NCBI RefSeq assembly: GCF_900582625.1
Contig: NZ_UTIQ01000199.1
Location: 248,001 to 312,000, forward strand
DNA from: Pseudomonas viridiflava
GTDB lineage: Bacteria; Pseudomonadota; Gammaproteobacteria; Pseudomonadales; Pseudomonadaceae
Direction: 5' to 3'
Length of the DNA stretch: 64,000 nucleotides
Shown: piece by piece, positions 62,601-64,000 of the stretch
Layout of the letters: the number at the start of each line of letters is the position of its first letter
Position numbering within the stretch: position 1 is the first letter of the stretch
The notes under the pieces: model-generated
What the model saw: the letters and a program-made list of their open reading frames with translations, nothing else
The model's database searches: none
Told to the model about the DNA's origin: nothing
Position numbers and translations under genes: made by a program

Positions 62601-64000
62601 GAAAGACCTCTCTACCGTAATCGGCATCGGCGACATGGCCGGCGACGTGTTCGGCAACGGCCTGCTGCTGTCCGACAAGCTGCAACTGGTGGCGGCGTTC
62701 AACCACCAGCACATCTTTATCGACCCTAACCCTGACGCGGCGAAAAGCTTTGTCGAGCGCAAACGTCTGTTCGACCTGCCGCGTTCCAGCTGGGCCGACT
62801 ACGACGCTTCGCTTATTTCCAAAGGCGGCGGCTTGTTCCTGCGCAGCGCGAAGAGCATCGCCATCAGCGCGGAAATGAAAGAACGCTTCGACATCAAGGC
62901 CGACAAACTGCCGCCCACCGAACTGCTCAACGCCTTGCTCAAAGCACCGGTTGACCTGCTCTGGAACGGCGGTATCGGCACTTACGTTAAAGCCAGCAGC
63001 GAAAGCCACACCGACGTCGGCGACAAAGCCAACGACGCCTTGCGCGTAGACGGCCGCGAACTGCGGGCGAAAGTGGTGGGCGAGGGCGGCAACCTGGGCA
63101 TGACCCAGCTCGGCCGCGTGGAATACGGCCTCAATGGCGGCGCGAGCAACACCGACTTTATCGACAACGCCGGTGGTGTGGACTGCTCCGACCACGAAGT
63201 GAACATCAAGATTCTGCTCAACGAAATCGTTGCCGCCGGCGACATGACCGGCAAGCAGCGCAACACCTTGCTGGCCGAAATGACTGACGCCGTGGGCAGC
63301 CTGGTGTTAGGCAACAACTACAAGCAAACCCAGGCACTGTCGCTGGCCCAGCGCCGCGCCCGTGAACGTATTGGCGAGTACAAACGCCTGATTTCCGCTC
63401 TGGAAAGCAGCGGCAAACTCGACCGCGCCATGGAATTCCTGCCCAACGACGAGCAACTGGCCGAACGCGCCGCCAATGGTCACGGCCTGACGCGGCCGGA
63501 ACTGTCGGTATTGATTTCGTACAGCAAAATCGACCTCAAGGAATCGCTGCTCAAATCCCTGGTGCCGGACGACGACTACCTCGCCCGCGAAATGGAAACC
63601 GCCTTCCCGCCGCTGCTGGCCGAGAAGTTCGGTGACGCCATGCGCCGCCACCGCCTGAAACGCGAAATCATCAGCACCCAGATCGCCAACGACCTGGTCA
63701 ACCACATGGGCATCACCTTCGTTCAGCGCCTGAAGGAATCCACCGGCATGAGCGCGGCCAACGTGGCCGGTGCTTATGTGATCGTGCGCGACGTGTTCCG
63801 TCTGCCGTACTGGTGGTCGCAGATCGAGGCACTGGACTACAAAGTGCCGGCCGACCTGCAACTGCAGCTGATGGACGAACTGATGCGCCTGGGCCGTCGT
63901 GCTACGCGCTGGTTCCTGCGCAGCCGTCGCAACGAACTGGACGCCGCCCGTGACGTCGGCCACTTCGCCCCACGCCTGGAAGCGTTAGCCAAACAACTCG
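59671..64000 (+). CDS. gdhB: NAD-specific glutamate dehydrogenase, large type (GdhB), 3' end missing
   Basis: The gene opens at ATG 59671 after GGAGCACACAC and runs in frame to the window end: 1443 residues of an expected total of about 1620. It is the 180-kDa class (L_180) of NAD-dependent glutamate dehydrogenase that converts glutamate to 2-oxoglutarate and ammonia in amino-acid catabolism. The N-terminal regulatory part has ACT-like segments ([19 protein letters not shown]). The catalytic domain has [36 protein letters not shown] and [20 protein letters not shown], then GVTAKG-like [13 protein letters not shown] and the NAD-domain region [17 protein letters not shown]. No frameshift is seen. 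Next to the MoxR/Bat operon, as I recall for PA3068. Confidence 0.95.
   Translation, partial: [1443 protein letters not shown]

Noticed and set aside
1..64000. tRNA, rRNA and transposase genes
   Set aside because: No cloverleaf, rRNA-like segment or transposase domain was recognised in any gap; a tRNAscan run would be decisive.

Overview
The window looks like chromosomal DNA of a high-GC member of the Pseudomonadaceae. The evidence is gene content and order. The late cobalamin operon, the PepSY-PepSY-BqsR-BqsS operon followed by two chemoreceptors, and the MoxR/Bat operon next to the large NAD-glutamate dehydrogenase all follow the order I recall from Pseudomonas aeruginosa. Dispersed palindromes of the Pseudomonas REP type and of the ATTCCC-N8-GGGAAT type fill many gaps. 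I see no rRNA, tRNA, CRISPR array, phage or transposase gene. The species cannot be fixed from the sequence alone.

Layout. 1-2.5 kb: end of a thiolase and a complete multifunctional beta-oxidation protein. 2.5-4 kb: a GNAT acetyltransferase and a two-gene HicA-like/HTH module with its own palindromic operator. 4.3-6.4 kb: a radical-SAM/DUF4130 pair of the putative DNA modification/repair type, preceded by a good LexA (SOS) box. 6.4-12.7 kb: small metabolic genes, including a heme-oxygenase-like diiron oxidase gene and a class I methyltransferase in tandem, with a YbdK-like ligase diverging upstream and a hemerythrin converging downstream. 12.9-20.7 kb: housekeeping and stress genes (SprT, YIP1, DnaJ-related, DUF547, TtcA, Tag-like glycosylase, sirtuin, two NlpC/P60 lipoproteins, O-methyltransferase, HNH protein). 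21.1-30.7 kb, all minus strand: an orphan LuxR-type regulator coupled to a 26-residue ORF that no annotation pipeline is likely to call; a 103-residue internally deleted relative of a chemoreceptor; and a chemosensory operon read as MCP-like, cheY, STAS, cheA, MCP, cheW, cheR, cheB.

30.9-40.2 kb: a cobalamin riboswitch, then ten tightly overlapping genes from corrinoid adenosylation through lower-ligand synthesis to cobalamin phosphate synthase. 40.8-43.2 kb: MarR, an MFS transporter, a 41-residue membrane ORF and a periplasmic glutathione peroxidase. 43.2-45.9 kb: a TTAAG-N6-TTAAG box and a PepSY/two-component operon of BqsRS type. 46.4-51.3 kb: an FMN reductase and two divergent chemoreceptors, each with a perfect sigma-28 -10 element. 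51.9-58.9 kb: a MoxR-DUF58-DUF4381-BatA-BatBC-BatD operon. From 59.7 kb: the glutamate dehydrogenase gene, cut by the window end.

The main candidates for undescribed biology are the SOS-box radical-SAM/DUF4130 operon, the diiron oxidase/methyltransferase/ligase locus, the HicA-like module with its operator, the truncated chemoreceptor derivative beside the chemosensory operon, the coupled Arg/His-rich mini-ORF, and a long-form variant of the dispersed palindrome with a shared insertion.
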